NCBI GenBank assembly: GCA_934162685.1
Contig: CAKPJO010000102.1
Span: forward strand, 1 to 5,813
Source of the DNA: an uncultured Bacilli bacterium
Lineage (GTDB): Bacteria; Bacillota_I; Bacilli_A; RFN20; CAG-826
DNA: 5,813 bases
Direction: 5' to 3'
The position numbers and the translations under genes were made by a program. How positions within the stretch are numbered: position 1 is the stretch's first letter; each line of letters opens with the position of its first letter. The notes beneath the pieces were generated by a model. It was not told the origin of the DNA, ran no database searches, and saw only the letters and a list, made by a program, of their open reading frames with translations. Below, one piece after another: positions 1 to 5,329 of the stretch.

Positions 1-138
1 AACTAGCAAACCTGTTGCAAAAGGATCAAGAGTACCAACATGTCCAACTTTTTTGAAGTGAAATTTTTTCATTATTCTATTACATACATCTCTAGATGTA
101 ACACCTGCCGGTTTGTTAATCAAAAATATTCCGTCCAT
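1..138 (-). CDS. truB: tRNA pseudouridine(55) synthase TruB, N-terminal fragment
   Basis: Only the first 46 codons lie in the window; the gene continues past base 1. TruB isomerises U55 in the T-loop of most elongator tRNAs to pseudouridine. The visible protein starts MDGIFLINKPAGVTSRD, the usual family opening (a KPxGxTS motif). It continues to GHVGTLDPFATGLL at residues 32-45, the catalytic motif, in which Asp38 corresponds to the nucleophilic Asp (Asp48 of E. coli TruB). I chose the ATG at 138-136 because the protein starts where the family starts; a GGAG lies 11 nt upstream (150-153), slightly far. TruB normally follows rbfA directly in Firmicutes. Here a terminator and a new promoter lie between them. 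Identity is near certain from the catalytic motif and the context. Confidence 0.96.
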   Translation of the reverse strand, partial: MDGIFLINKPAGVTSRDVCNRIMKKFHFKKVGHVGTLDPFATGLLV

Positions 139-160
139 AATATGCAATTCTCCAAGTAGT

Positions 161-189
161 ATTATAACTTTAAATAATAAGAAAGGCAA
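161..189 (-). promoter_or_regulatory. Predicted sigma-A type promoter for truB
   Basis: On the minus strand a -35 box TTGCCT (189-184) and a perfect -10 box TATAAT (166-161) are separated by 17 bp. Transcription would begin near 157-154, giving a very short leader of about 16-19 nt that just includes the GGAG ribosome binding site at 153-150. The promoter sits just downstream of the rbfA terminator, so truB (and whatever follows, often ribF) would be expressed separately. The -35 box matches the consensus at 4 of 6 positions, so strength is uncertain. Confidence 0.65.
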
Positions 190-198
190 TTATCTATG

Positions 199-227
199 AA
201 AAAACGACCATTTTGTAATGATCGTTT
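199..227 (-). terminator. Rho-independent terminator after rbfA
   Basis: Reading the minus strand, an 11-bp stem (227-217 pairing with 212-202, one G-U pair) closes an ACAA loop and runs straight into six T residues (204-199). The stem begins inside the rbfA stop codon: the last two bases of TAA are its first two bases. The stem is AT-rich at the base and near the loop, so it may be a moderate rather than an absolute terminator. It marks the end of the rimP-rbfA transcript. Confidence 0.75.
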
Positions 228-585
228 AAAGCTTTTTTTTGTGTTCAATAGCTTCTTTTTCGCGAGCTAAAGATTCTTCTAATTTTTGCGCTCTTTCATA
301 AGTATCATCGATGATAAAAGCTAATTCAGGAACTTTATAAATATCCAATCTTTTTGCTAATTCACTACGAATAAATCCTTTGCAACGATTAAGTGCTTCT
401 AATCTTTTTTCTTTATCGCCTTTTCCTAAAAAAGAAACATAGATTTTAGCAAATGAGTTATCATTATTAACTATCGCTTCAGTAACACTTACAAAACCAA
501 CAGTGGAATTTTTTAATTCGAACTGTAAAATTTCTGATACGTTTTTTTGAATCAAGGAATGTATGCGTTCATTACGATTTGCCAT
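226..585 (-). CDS. rbfA: 30S ribosome-binding factor RbfA
   Basis: RbfA is a small KH-fold protein that binds the immature 30S subunit near the 5' end (helix 1 region) and decoding centre of 16S rRNA and helps late maturation, notably at low temperature. The 119-residue product has the usual family length. It opens with the typical RxxRIxSLIQKxVSEIL helix and has a central beta strand with FAKIYVSFLG (residues 45-54). The family signature RCKGFIRSELAKRL (67-80) is followed by VPELAFIIDDTYERAQKLEESL (85-106). The C-terminus is lysine-rich and is encoded partly by a run of eight A residues (240-233). The start is 2 nt after the infB stop, and a strong GAGGAG site lies within the end of infB, so the two genes are tightly coupled. 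The stop codon is part of the terminator stem. Confidence 0.96.
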   Translation of the reverse strand: MANRNERIHSLIQKNVSEILQFELKNSTVGFVSVTEAIVNNDNSFAKIYVSFLGKGDKEKRLEALNRCKGFIRSELAKRLDIYKVPELAFIIDDTYERAQKLEESLAREKEAIEHKKKL

Positions 586-587
586 AA

Positions 588-2435
588 TTATTTTTTCTCC
601 TCAACCATTTCGTAGCCTTCAACTATATCTCCTTCTTTAATATCATTAAAGTTTTCGATAGTTAATCCACATTCATAGTTTTCTGCGACTTCTTTAGCAT
701 CGTTTTGGAAACGTTTTAAAGAATTAAGTTTACCTTCATAAATTACTACACCATCGCGCATTAAGCGGCATAAAGAATCTCTTTTAATTACGCCATTAGT
801 TACCATACAACCAGCAATTTTACCAATTTTACTTGCTACAATAACTTTACGAATTTCTGCTTGTCCAGTAATATGTTCTTTATAAGTAGGTTTTAACAAG
901 CCTTTCATAGCGGCTTCAACCTCTTCAGTAAGGTGATAAATAATTGTATGTAAGCGAATATCCACTTTCGCTTCTTCTGCTTTAGCACGAATTTTAGCAT
1001 CTGGTCGAATATTAAAGCCAAATATAATTGCATTAGATGTAGACGCAAGTAATACGTCAGTTTCTGTAATAGCACCAGCAGTAGAACGTAAAACATTAAT
1101 TTTGACTCCATCAACTTGCAAATTAAGTAAAGCGCCTTTTACTGCTTCTGCACTACCTTGGTTATCAGCTTTGATAATACAATTTATTTCTTGAATTTCA
1201 CCTTCATGAATACGGTTATATAAATCTTCTAATGTGCCACCACCAGATGAGTTACGCTCATCCAAAGTTTTAGCCAGTTTACGTTTTTCAGCAATTTCAC
1301 GCGCTTGTTTTTCAGTTGGGAAAGCCATGAATTTATCACCAGCAACTGGAACTTCTGTTAAACCAATAATAGCAACAGGGGTTGATGGACCTGCTGATTT
1401 AAGTTCGGCACGATGTTCATTAGTCATCTTTCTAACACGTCCATAAGCTGCACCTACAACAACAAAATCACCGGCATTTAAAGTACCATTTTGTACTAAT
1501 AATGTTGCTTTAGCACCTTCGCCTTTATCAAGACGTGCTTCTAAAACTGTACCCAAAGCATAACGATTTGGGTTAGCTTTTAATTCAAGCATTTCTGCTA
1601 ATAAAAGAACATTTTCTAATAAATTTTCAATACCTATATGTTTCTTTGCGGAAATTTCACAAAAAATATTCTTTCCACCATATTCTTCTGGAATAATATC
1701 TAATTCCATAAGTTCTTGTTTTACACGTTCAACATTAGCGCCAGGTTTATCAATTTTATTAATTGCGATAATGATTGGAACGCCAGCTGCACGAGCATGG
1801 TCAATGGCTTCTTTAGTTTGAGGCATAACACCATCATCAGCAGCAACAACAATAATAACAATATCAGTAACGGAAGCACCTCTACTTCTCATAGCCGTAA
1901 ATGCTTCATGTCCTGGAGTGTCAATAAATGTAATTTTCTTACCATTAATTTCTTTTTGATATGCACCGATAGCTTGTGTAATTGCACCTGCTTCACTATC
2001 AACAATATTAGAGTTTCTTATGGTATCAATAAGTGTAGTTTTACCATGGTCAACGTGTCCCATAATTGTGACTATTGGGGAACGCTCTTTAAGAGAACTA
2101 GGATCATCAACAATTTCTATGTCTTCAAAATTTTCCTCGCTAACAACTTTTTCTTTCTTAAAATCATATCCAAACTCTAAACAAATTTCTCCAATAAGTT
2201 CATCATCTAGATTTTGATTTAAAGTAACCATTTTACCTTGCATAAATAGGAAACGAATTATACTAGTTGCTGGAATATTTAACTCCTTAGATAATTGGCT
2301 AACTGTAATGTCACCAGTATAAACAAATACCCCACCATTTACCTTATTTAATTCATTTTTATTAATGTTTTTATTTGATGGAATATTACTTACACGGGTA
2401 TTTTTGGATTTTTTATTTTTTCCATTAAATGACAT
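588..2435 (-). CDS. infB: Translation initiation factor IF-2
   Basis: IF2 is the GTPase that brings fMet-tRNA to the 30S subunit and promotes 50S joining. With the start chosen here it has 615 residues, shorter than the 716 of B. subtilis because the N-terminal linker is brief. Order: a basic, Asn/Lys-rich leader (1-30); an IF2N domain (about 36-90); the G domain with G1 GHVDHGKT (126-133), switch I AGAITQAIGAY (149-159), G3 DTPGH (172-176), G4 NKID (226-229) and G5 SAK (262-264). Beta-barrel domain II, domain III and the C1/C2 fMet-tRNA binding end follow. Switch I differs from the usual GGITQHIGA at two positions. Start: an ATG at 2453 overlaps ylxQ and has no ribosome binding site. The ATG at 2435 lies 4 nt after AGGTGA, which matches the 16S anti-Shine-Dalgarno perfectly, and gives the sequence MSFNGKNKK. 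The gene follows the ylxQ stop by 4 nt. Confidence 0.98.
   Translation of the reverse strand: MSFNGKNKKSKNTRVSNIPSNKNINKNELNKVNGGVFVYTGDITVSQLSKELNIPATSIIRFLFMQGKMVTLNQNLDDELIGEICLEFGYDFKKEKVVSEENFEDIEIVDDPSSLKERSPIVTIMGHVDHGKTTLIDTIRNSNIVDSEAGAITQAIGAYQKEINGKKITFIDTPGHEAFTAMRSRGASVTDIVIIVVAADDGVMPQTKEAIDHARAAGVPIIIAINKIDKPGANVERVKQELMELDIIPEEYGGKNIFCEISAKKHIGIENLLENVLLLAEMLELKANPNRYALGTVLEARLDKGEGAKATLLVQNGTLNAGDFVVVGAAYGRVRKMTNEHRAELKSAGPSTPVAIIGLTEVPVAGDKFMAFPTEKQAREIAEKRKLAKTLDERNSSGGGTLEDLYNRIHEGEIQEINCIIKADNQGSAEAVKGALLNLQVDGVKINVLRSTAGAITETDVLLASTSNAIIFGFNIRPDAKIRAKAEEAKVDIRLHTIIYHLTEEVEAAMKGLLKPTYKEHITGQAEIRKVIVASKIGKIAGCMVTNGVIKRDSLCRLMRDGVVIYEGKLNSLKRFQNDAKEVAENYECGLTIENFNDIKEGDIVEGYEMVEEKK
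597..602 (-). promoter_or_regulatory. Ribosome binding site of rbfA inside infB
   Basis: The minus strand reads GAGGAG 11 nt before the rbfA ATG. These bases also encode two of the last Glu codons of IF2, so ribosomes finishing infB are well placed to restart on rbfA. The site supports the chosen ATG at 585. Confidence 0.8.
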
Positions 2436-2439
2436 ATAA

Positions 2440-2445
2440 TCACCT
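2440..2445 (-). promoter_or_regulatory. Ribosome binding site deciding the infB start
   Basis: The minus strand reads AGGTGA followed by TTAT and ATG (2435-2433). AGGTGA is fully complementary to UCACCU near the 3' end of 16S rRNA. It contains the ylxQ stop codon TGA (2442-2440), so termination of ylxQ and initiation of infB are superimposed. It lies inside the longer infB reading frame, which argues against that frame's first ATG at 2453. Confidence 0.8.
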
Positions 2446-2736
2446 GCTTTCATTAAGAATTTTTTCTTTTAATTTTTTGTCACAAATTCCAACTGCACTT
2501 ACATATTCTTTACCCAAACATTGTCCAAGTTCTTGTTTTGTAAACATTGATATATAATCTATGCCATAGTAAGAGGCTTTGTTTACAAACTTTTTTAGTG
2601 TATTTTCACTTACGTCTGAAGCTATAATTATAAGTGCTATTTTTTTACCTTGCTTCAAATTAGATAAAATATCATCACCTATAATTATACGCTTTCCTTT
2701 ATAAGCTAATCCTAATAATTGCGAAATATTATTCAT
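2440..2736 (-). CDS. ylxQ: L7Ae-family RNA-binding protein YlxQ
   Basis: This 98-residue protein belongs to the ribosomal protein L7Ae/L30e/S12e/Gadd45 family and is the usual gene between ylxR and infB in Firmicutes. Family members bind kink-turn RNA; the B. subtilis homologue is known to do so in vitro, but its physiological role is not settled. Visible family marks are LLGLAYKGKRIIIGDD (7-22), the beta strand and helix IALIIIASDVSENTLKKF (33-50), and the C-terminal ELGQCLGKEYVSAVGICDKKL (69-89) with the characteristic LGK turn. The ATG overlaps the end of ylxR by 8 nt and has no clear ribosome binding site, so it is probably translated by coupling to ylxR. It ends in TGA, which also serves the infB ribosome binding site. 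Confidence 0.9.
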   Translation of the reverse strand: MNNISQLLGLAYKGKRIIIGDDILSNLKQGKKIALIIIASDVSENTLKKFVNKASYYGIDYISMFTKQELGQCLGKEYVSAVGICDKKLKEKILNESR

Positions 2737-2986
2737 GGATAATATTTTCTAGTTCTAGATAAACGCTATCAGGAATTGTAGTTTCTAATATGCGGTCTAA
2801 AACTTTTCTTTTTTGAGCCAATTTTACTATTTCAAGGCTCTTTTTTAAGTAGGCACCATGTCCATTAACTTTTCCAGTTACATCTACAACAACTTCGCCA
2901 TTAGGTGTTTTAACAATTCTAATTAGTTCGTTTTTCGGAAATACTTCATTGCTCACTACACATTTGCGCATTGGTATTTTTTTCAT
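2729..2986 (-). CDS. rnpM: YlxR / RnpM family RNA-binding protein
   Basis: This 85-residue protein of the YlxR family (DUF448) is the usual small gene after nusA. In B. subtilis the family has been linked to modulation of RNase P (hence rnpM) and to nucleoid or transcriptional effects; which applies here is unknown. Signature residues are MRKCVVSNEVFPKNELIRIVK (6-26) and DVTGKVNGHGAYLKK (35-49). The family motif is normally GRGAY; here its Arg is His43 (codon CAT), an unusual change in a presumed RNA-binding patch. A GGAAG-type ribosome binding site lies about 8-10 nt before the ATG. It starts 21 nt after the nusA stop and overlaps ylxQ by 8 nt. The family call is firm; the precise function is not. 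Confidence 0.92.
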   Translation of the reverse strand: MKKIPMRKCVVSNEVFPKNELIRIVKTPNGEVVVDVTGKVNGHGAYLKKSLEIVKLAQKRKVLDRILETTIPDSVYLELENIIHE

Positions 2987-3007
2987 AGTACCACTTCCTT
3001 TTTTTAA

Positions 3008-4648
3008 TTATTTTTCATCGTAATAAGAATCGAATTCATCGTAATCGATGTCATCATCGTCATCATCGTAGTTTTCTTCTTCTTCACGATCGAGTTCTTC
3101 TAATTCTTCAGCAGTATAAATATCCATTTTTTCTGTTTTAACATTTGAAGGAATGATTGAATTTTCTTCAGAAGTCGAATTATCTTCAGTCTTTTTATCA
3201 GCCTTTTTCCAAGGACGTTTATAGTTGTTACTATTTTCACGACGGCGTTTTTCATTTTCTAATTCTTTTTCTAAATCAGCAAGAGTTTTATTAGTTGTTA
3301 CTTCTTTTACTTCTTTAACAACCTTTTCTTCTGGTTCAACTACTACTTCTTCAACTTTTTCTTCTTTTGTTTCTGCTGGTTCTTCTTTAGGTTCTTCTTT
3401 TTCTTCTTCATTAGAAGATTCTTCAGTCGAAGCACTTTCTTCTTTATCTTCTACTACTGGTTCTTCAACTTTTTCTTCTTTTGTTTCTTGAACTGGCTCT
3501 TCTATTACTTCTTCTTCAACAACTTCATCAACTTCAGGAGCATTTTCTTCAGCAATTAATTGATCAGCAGTCTTATAATTGATACCTAAACGTAATGCTT
3601 CATCTAATTCTTTAATATCAATGTTCCATCCTGTCAAACGAACTGCTAAACGAGCATTAACACCCATTTTACCAATTGCAACAGATAATTCATTGTTTTG
3701 AACAACAGCAATAGCTTTTTTATGTTCATAATCTAATAAAACGCCACGAACTGTTGCAGGTTTTAAAGCTTCCATGATATATAATCCTGGATTTTCAAAA
3801 TAATTAATAATATCAATCTTTTCTCTTTCGTTACCATTACCTAATTGAGATACGATTTTTTGAATTCTATTACCATTTGGTCCAATACATGCTCCAGTTG
3901 CTGGAACATTAGGATCTAGTGAATATACAGCAACTTTGCTTCTACGACCAGCTTCACGAGCAATGTTTTTAATAATGACAGTTCCTTCATATATTTCGTG
4001 AACTTCAGTTTCAAATAATCTCTTTAAGAATCCTGGATCAGTACGAGAAACAACAACTTGTGCTCCTTTTGGTGTTGAAATAACATCAGATACAAATAAT
4101 TTAGTAGTGTCTCCAACTTTAAATCTTTCACCTGGAATCATATGGTTACGTGGTAAGAATACACTTAATCTACCGATATTAATAATTGCGCCACGTTCAT
4201 CAACTTTTTCTACTTGTCCTTGTACCATTTCACCAATTTCATCTTTGTATTTGTCATATAAAGAAGATTTTTCAGCTTCGGCAATTTTTTGACGTAAAAT
4301 AGAAGCTACTAATTGGACTGAACCCTTAGTTAAGAAATCTAGTTGATATGGAATTTCATAGAAATCATCAACATTTAAATTTGGATTTTCTTTTCTTGCG
4401 TCTTCTAAACTAATTTCAAGAAAATCATCTTGAACATCTTCAACAACTTTCTTAAGTTGAAAAAGTTTAATCGTTGATGCCTTATCATCGATATCCACTC
4501 TTACCAAAGCATCATCAGATTTATCTAGTTGCTTACGAAAAGCTTTTTCCATTGCTTCTTTAAGCGCATTTAAGACTACTTCTCTAGAAACTCCTTTTTC
4601 ATTTTCTAAAGATTCTAGTCCTTCTAAAAATATTTTTGCATTAATCAT
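3008..4648 (-). CDS. nusA: Transcription termination/antitermination factor NusA with long acidic tail
   Basis: NusA binds RNA polymerase and nascent RNA to control pausing, intrinsic termination and rRNA antitermination. The 546-residue product is much longer than B. subtilis NusA (about 370). Residues 1-130 are the polymerase-binding N-terminal domain. About 135-200 is the S1 domain (GQVEKVDERGAIINIG). KH1 follows (about 203-285, GPNG at 256-259), then KH2 (about 300-346, GKMG at 326-329, ending RLTGWNIDI). From about 361 to the end lies a low-complexity tail rich in Glu, Val, Lys and Asp. It has a twice-used module beginning ETKEEKVEE, a basic stretch (RRR to WKKADKK, about 468-486), and an acidic end with six to seven Asp and DIDYDEFDSYYDE. 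The tail is not the helix-hairpin-helix AR1/AR2 repeat of E. coli NusA. An AAGGAA ribosome binding site lies about 8 nt upstream. The gene is 21 nt after rimP. Confidence 0.98.
   Translation of the reverse strand: MINAKIFLEGLESLENEKGVSREVVLNALKEAMEKAFRKQLDKSDDALVRVDIDDKASTIKLFQLKKVVEDVQDDFLEISLEDARKENPNLNVDDFYEIPYQLDFLTKGSVQLVASILRQKIAEAEKSSLYDKYKDEIGEMVQGQVEKVDERGAIINIGRLSVFLPRNHMIPGERFKVGDTTKLFVSDVISTPKGAQVVVSRTDPGFLKRLFETEVHEIYEGTVIIKNIAREAGRRSKVAVYSLDPNVPATGACIGPNGNRIQKIVSQLGNGNEREKIDIINYFENPGLYIMEALKPATVRGVLLDYEHKKAIAVVQNNELSVAIGKMGVNARLAVRLTGWNIDIKELDEALRLGINYKTADQLIAEENAPEVDEVVEEEVIEEPVQETKEEKVEEPVVEDKEESASTEESSNEEEKEEPKEEPAETKEEKVEEVVVEPEEKVVKEVKEVTTNKTLADLEKELENEKRRRENSNNYKRPWKKADKKTEDNSTSEENSIIPSNVKTEKMDIYTAEELEELDREEEENYDDDDDDIDYDEFDSYYDEK
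3347..3488 (-). repeat. In-frame direct repeat in the NusA tail (two 28-nt copies)
   Basis: Bases 3347-3374 and 3461-3488 are identical over 28 nt and lie 114 nt (38 codons) apart. Both encode ETKEEKVEE, and the similarity continues weakly into PVVE or VVVE. The exact nucleotide identity, including synonymous positions, suggests a fairly recent duplication or slippage event within the tail, although low-complexity composition also favours chance matches. Confidence 0.7.
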
Positions 4649-4669
4649 AAATACTATTTCCTTCCCCTA

Positions 4670-5140
4670 TTAAAATTTTATTGCTAATCTTGCACGATCA
4701 ACATTTTCACGATTAATTTTTATTGTTTTTGTTCTCGTCTTAATTCTAACATCAAGTGATATTTCTTGACCATCAATATTTGATAGTGTTCCTTCATAAG
4801 TGTTTTCACCATCAATAGGATTAATCAAATGAAGATTGACATACTTATTAATGTATTTTTCTAATTCTCCTAGTTTTATCGCATGTTCCGCACCTGCAGA
4901 GGCGACATCAAGCATGTAGTTATCGTCTTTGATGATATCTGCTTCATCTAACAGCAGTGAAATTTTTTCTGAAATCTCAACAATGTCATCCAAACTAATG
5001 TTCGACTCATCGTTTTTTTCCACCAAAATTCGAAGTATCATATCTTTTCCTTCTTTTTGGTAGGTAATTTCATAAATATTAGTATTCAACTCATCTAAAC
5101 TCGGCTTAATCAAATTAGAAATCTCGTCTAAAACTGTCAT
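4670..5140 (-). CDS. rimP: Ribosome maturation factor RimP
   Basis: RimP binds free 30S subunits and assists early assembly of the 3' domain (uS12 region). The protein is 156 residues, the usual size. The N-terminal alpha/beta domain (about 1-88) ends in the family signature region YMLDVASAGAEHAI (75-88), where most homologues read Y-LEVSSPGxERPL; the Pro and the ERPL end are replaced. The C-terminal Sm-like barrel covers about 90-156 (YEGTLSNIDGQEISL at 115-129). It is the first gene of the operon. AGGAGG (5151-5146) lies 5 nt before the ATG, an ideal ribosome binding site, so the start is secure. Upstream are a structured leader and a near-consensus promoter. The family call rests on domain pattern plus its invariable position before nusA. 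Confidence 0.94.
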   Translation of the reverse strand: MTVLDEISNLIKPSLDELNTNIYEITYQKEGKDMILRILVEKNDESNISLDDIVEISEKISLLLDEADIIKDDNYMLDVASAGAEHAIKLGELEKYINKYVNLHLINPIDGENTYEGTLSNIDGQEISLDVRIKTRTKTIKINRENVDRARLAIKF

Positions 5141-5145
5141 TTTTT

Positions 5146-5151
5146 CCTCCT
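5146..5151 (-). promoter_or_regulatory. Ribosome binding site of rimP
   Basis: A perfect AGGAGG on the minus strand, 5 nt before the ATG. It lies 10 nt downstream of the leader hairpin. Its GGAGG core is complementary to a CCUCC in that hairpin, so the two could in principle interact. Confidence 0.85.
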
Positions 5152-5161
5152 AACAAATCAA

Positions 5162-5183
5162 AGAGTGGGGAGGTCCCCACTCT
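5162..5183 (-). promoter_or_regulatory. Leader hairpin of the rimP-nusA operon, attenuator candidate
   Basis: In the minus-strand RNA a 9-bp perfect, GC-rich stem (AGAGUGGGG with CCCCACUCU) closes an ACCU loop and is followed by UUUGAUUUGUU, a broken U-rich tract. This resembles a weak intrinsic terminator placed between the promoter and rimP. From memory, B. subtilis NusA limits its own operon through a NusA-dependent terminator in the leader before rimP; this hairpin is in the matching place. Whether it terminates here is inference. It could also simply stabilise the 5' end. Confidence 0.6.
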
Positions 5184-5196
5184 GAGAAAACTTCTT

Positions 5197-5212
5197 TGAT
5201 CACGAATGATCA
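5197..5212 (-). promoter_or_regulatory. Second leader hairpin with UUCG loop
   Basis: The minus-strand RNA reads UGAUCA, UUCG, UGAUCA: a 6-bp stem with a UUCG loop. It is closed by a U-A pair next to the loop rather than the extra-stable C-G. It lies near the 5' end of the predicted rimP leader, upstream of the attenuator-like hairpin. No known riboswitch or protein site is recognised. Confidence 0.45.
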
Positions 5213-5237
5213 TACCTACTCTCGTAAGCACATTGTT

Positions 5238-5266
5238 ATTATATTAATAATAAAATCAAATTGCAA
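5238..5266 (-). promoter_or_regulatory. Predicted sigma-A type promoter of the rimP-nusA-infB operon
   Basis: On the minus strand TTGCAA (5266-5261) and TATAAT (5243-5238) are exactly 17 bp apart. The -10 box is perfect and the -35 box matches at 5 of 6 positions. Transcription should begin near 5233-5230, giving a leader of about 90 nt before the rimP ATG. The surrounding DNA is very AT-rich. No other candidate in this gap is as good. Confidence 0.8.
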
Positions 5267-5329
5267 GATTTTTTTATACTAGTTACATCAAAATGCAAAC
5301 TTTACTATTTGTTGATTTTATGTAATAAA

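Noticed and set aside
905..1114. Minus-strand open frame in another phase within infB
   Set aside because: A hydrophobic Leu-rich shadow of the IF2 C-terminal region, with no ribosome binding site or family similarity.
1716..2180. Plus-strand open frame of 154 codons, rich in Asn, Ser and Cys, antisense to infB
   Set aside because: It lies wholly opposite the conserved IF2 G domain, has low-complexity translation from mirrored codons, no homology I recognise and no promoter or ribosome binding site.
2440..2442. Mycoplasma-type code (TGA as Trp)
   Set aside because: The Trp codons seen in NusA (two) and the HAD fragment (one) are all TGG, and TGA ends ylxQ at the expected family length.
3225..3491. 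Plus-strand Ser-rich open frame opposite the NusA tail
   Set aside because: The Ser/Phe/Thr-rich product is the reverse reading of GAA/GAG-rich codons in the acidic tail; no start signals are seen.
5141..5232. T-box or known riboswitch in the rimP leader
   Set aside because: The leader is only about 90 nt, with no T-box sequence, no specifier stem and no kink-turn with tandem G-A pairs; rimP is not an amino-acid gene.
5251..5325. Inverted repeats TAAAATCAA/TTGATTTTA and ttacatcaaaat/attttatgtaa around the rimP promoter
   Set aside because: Short, AT-rich, imperfect or widely spaced; compatible with chance in this composition.
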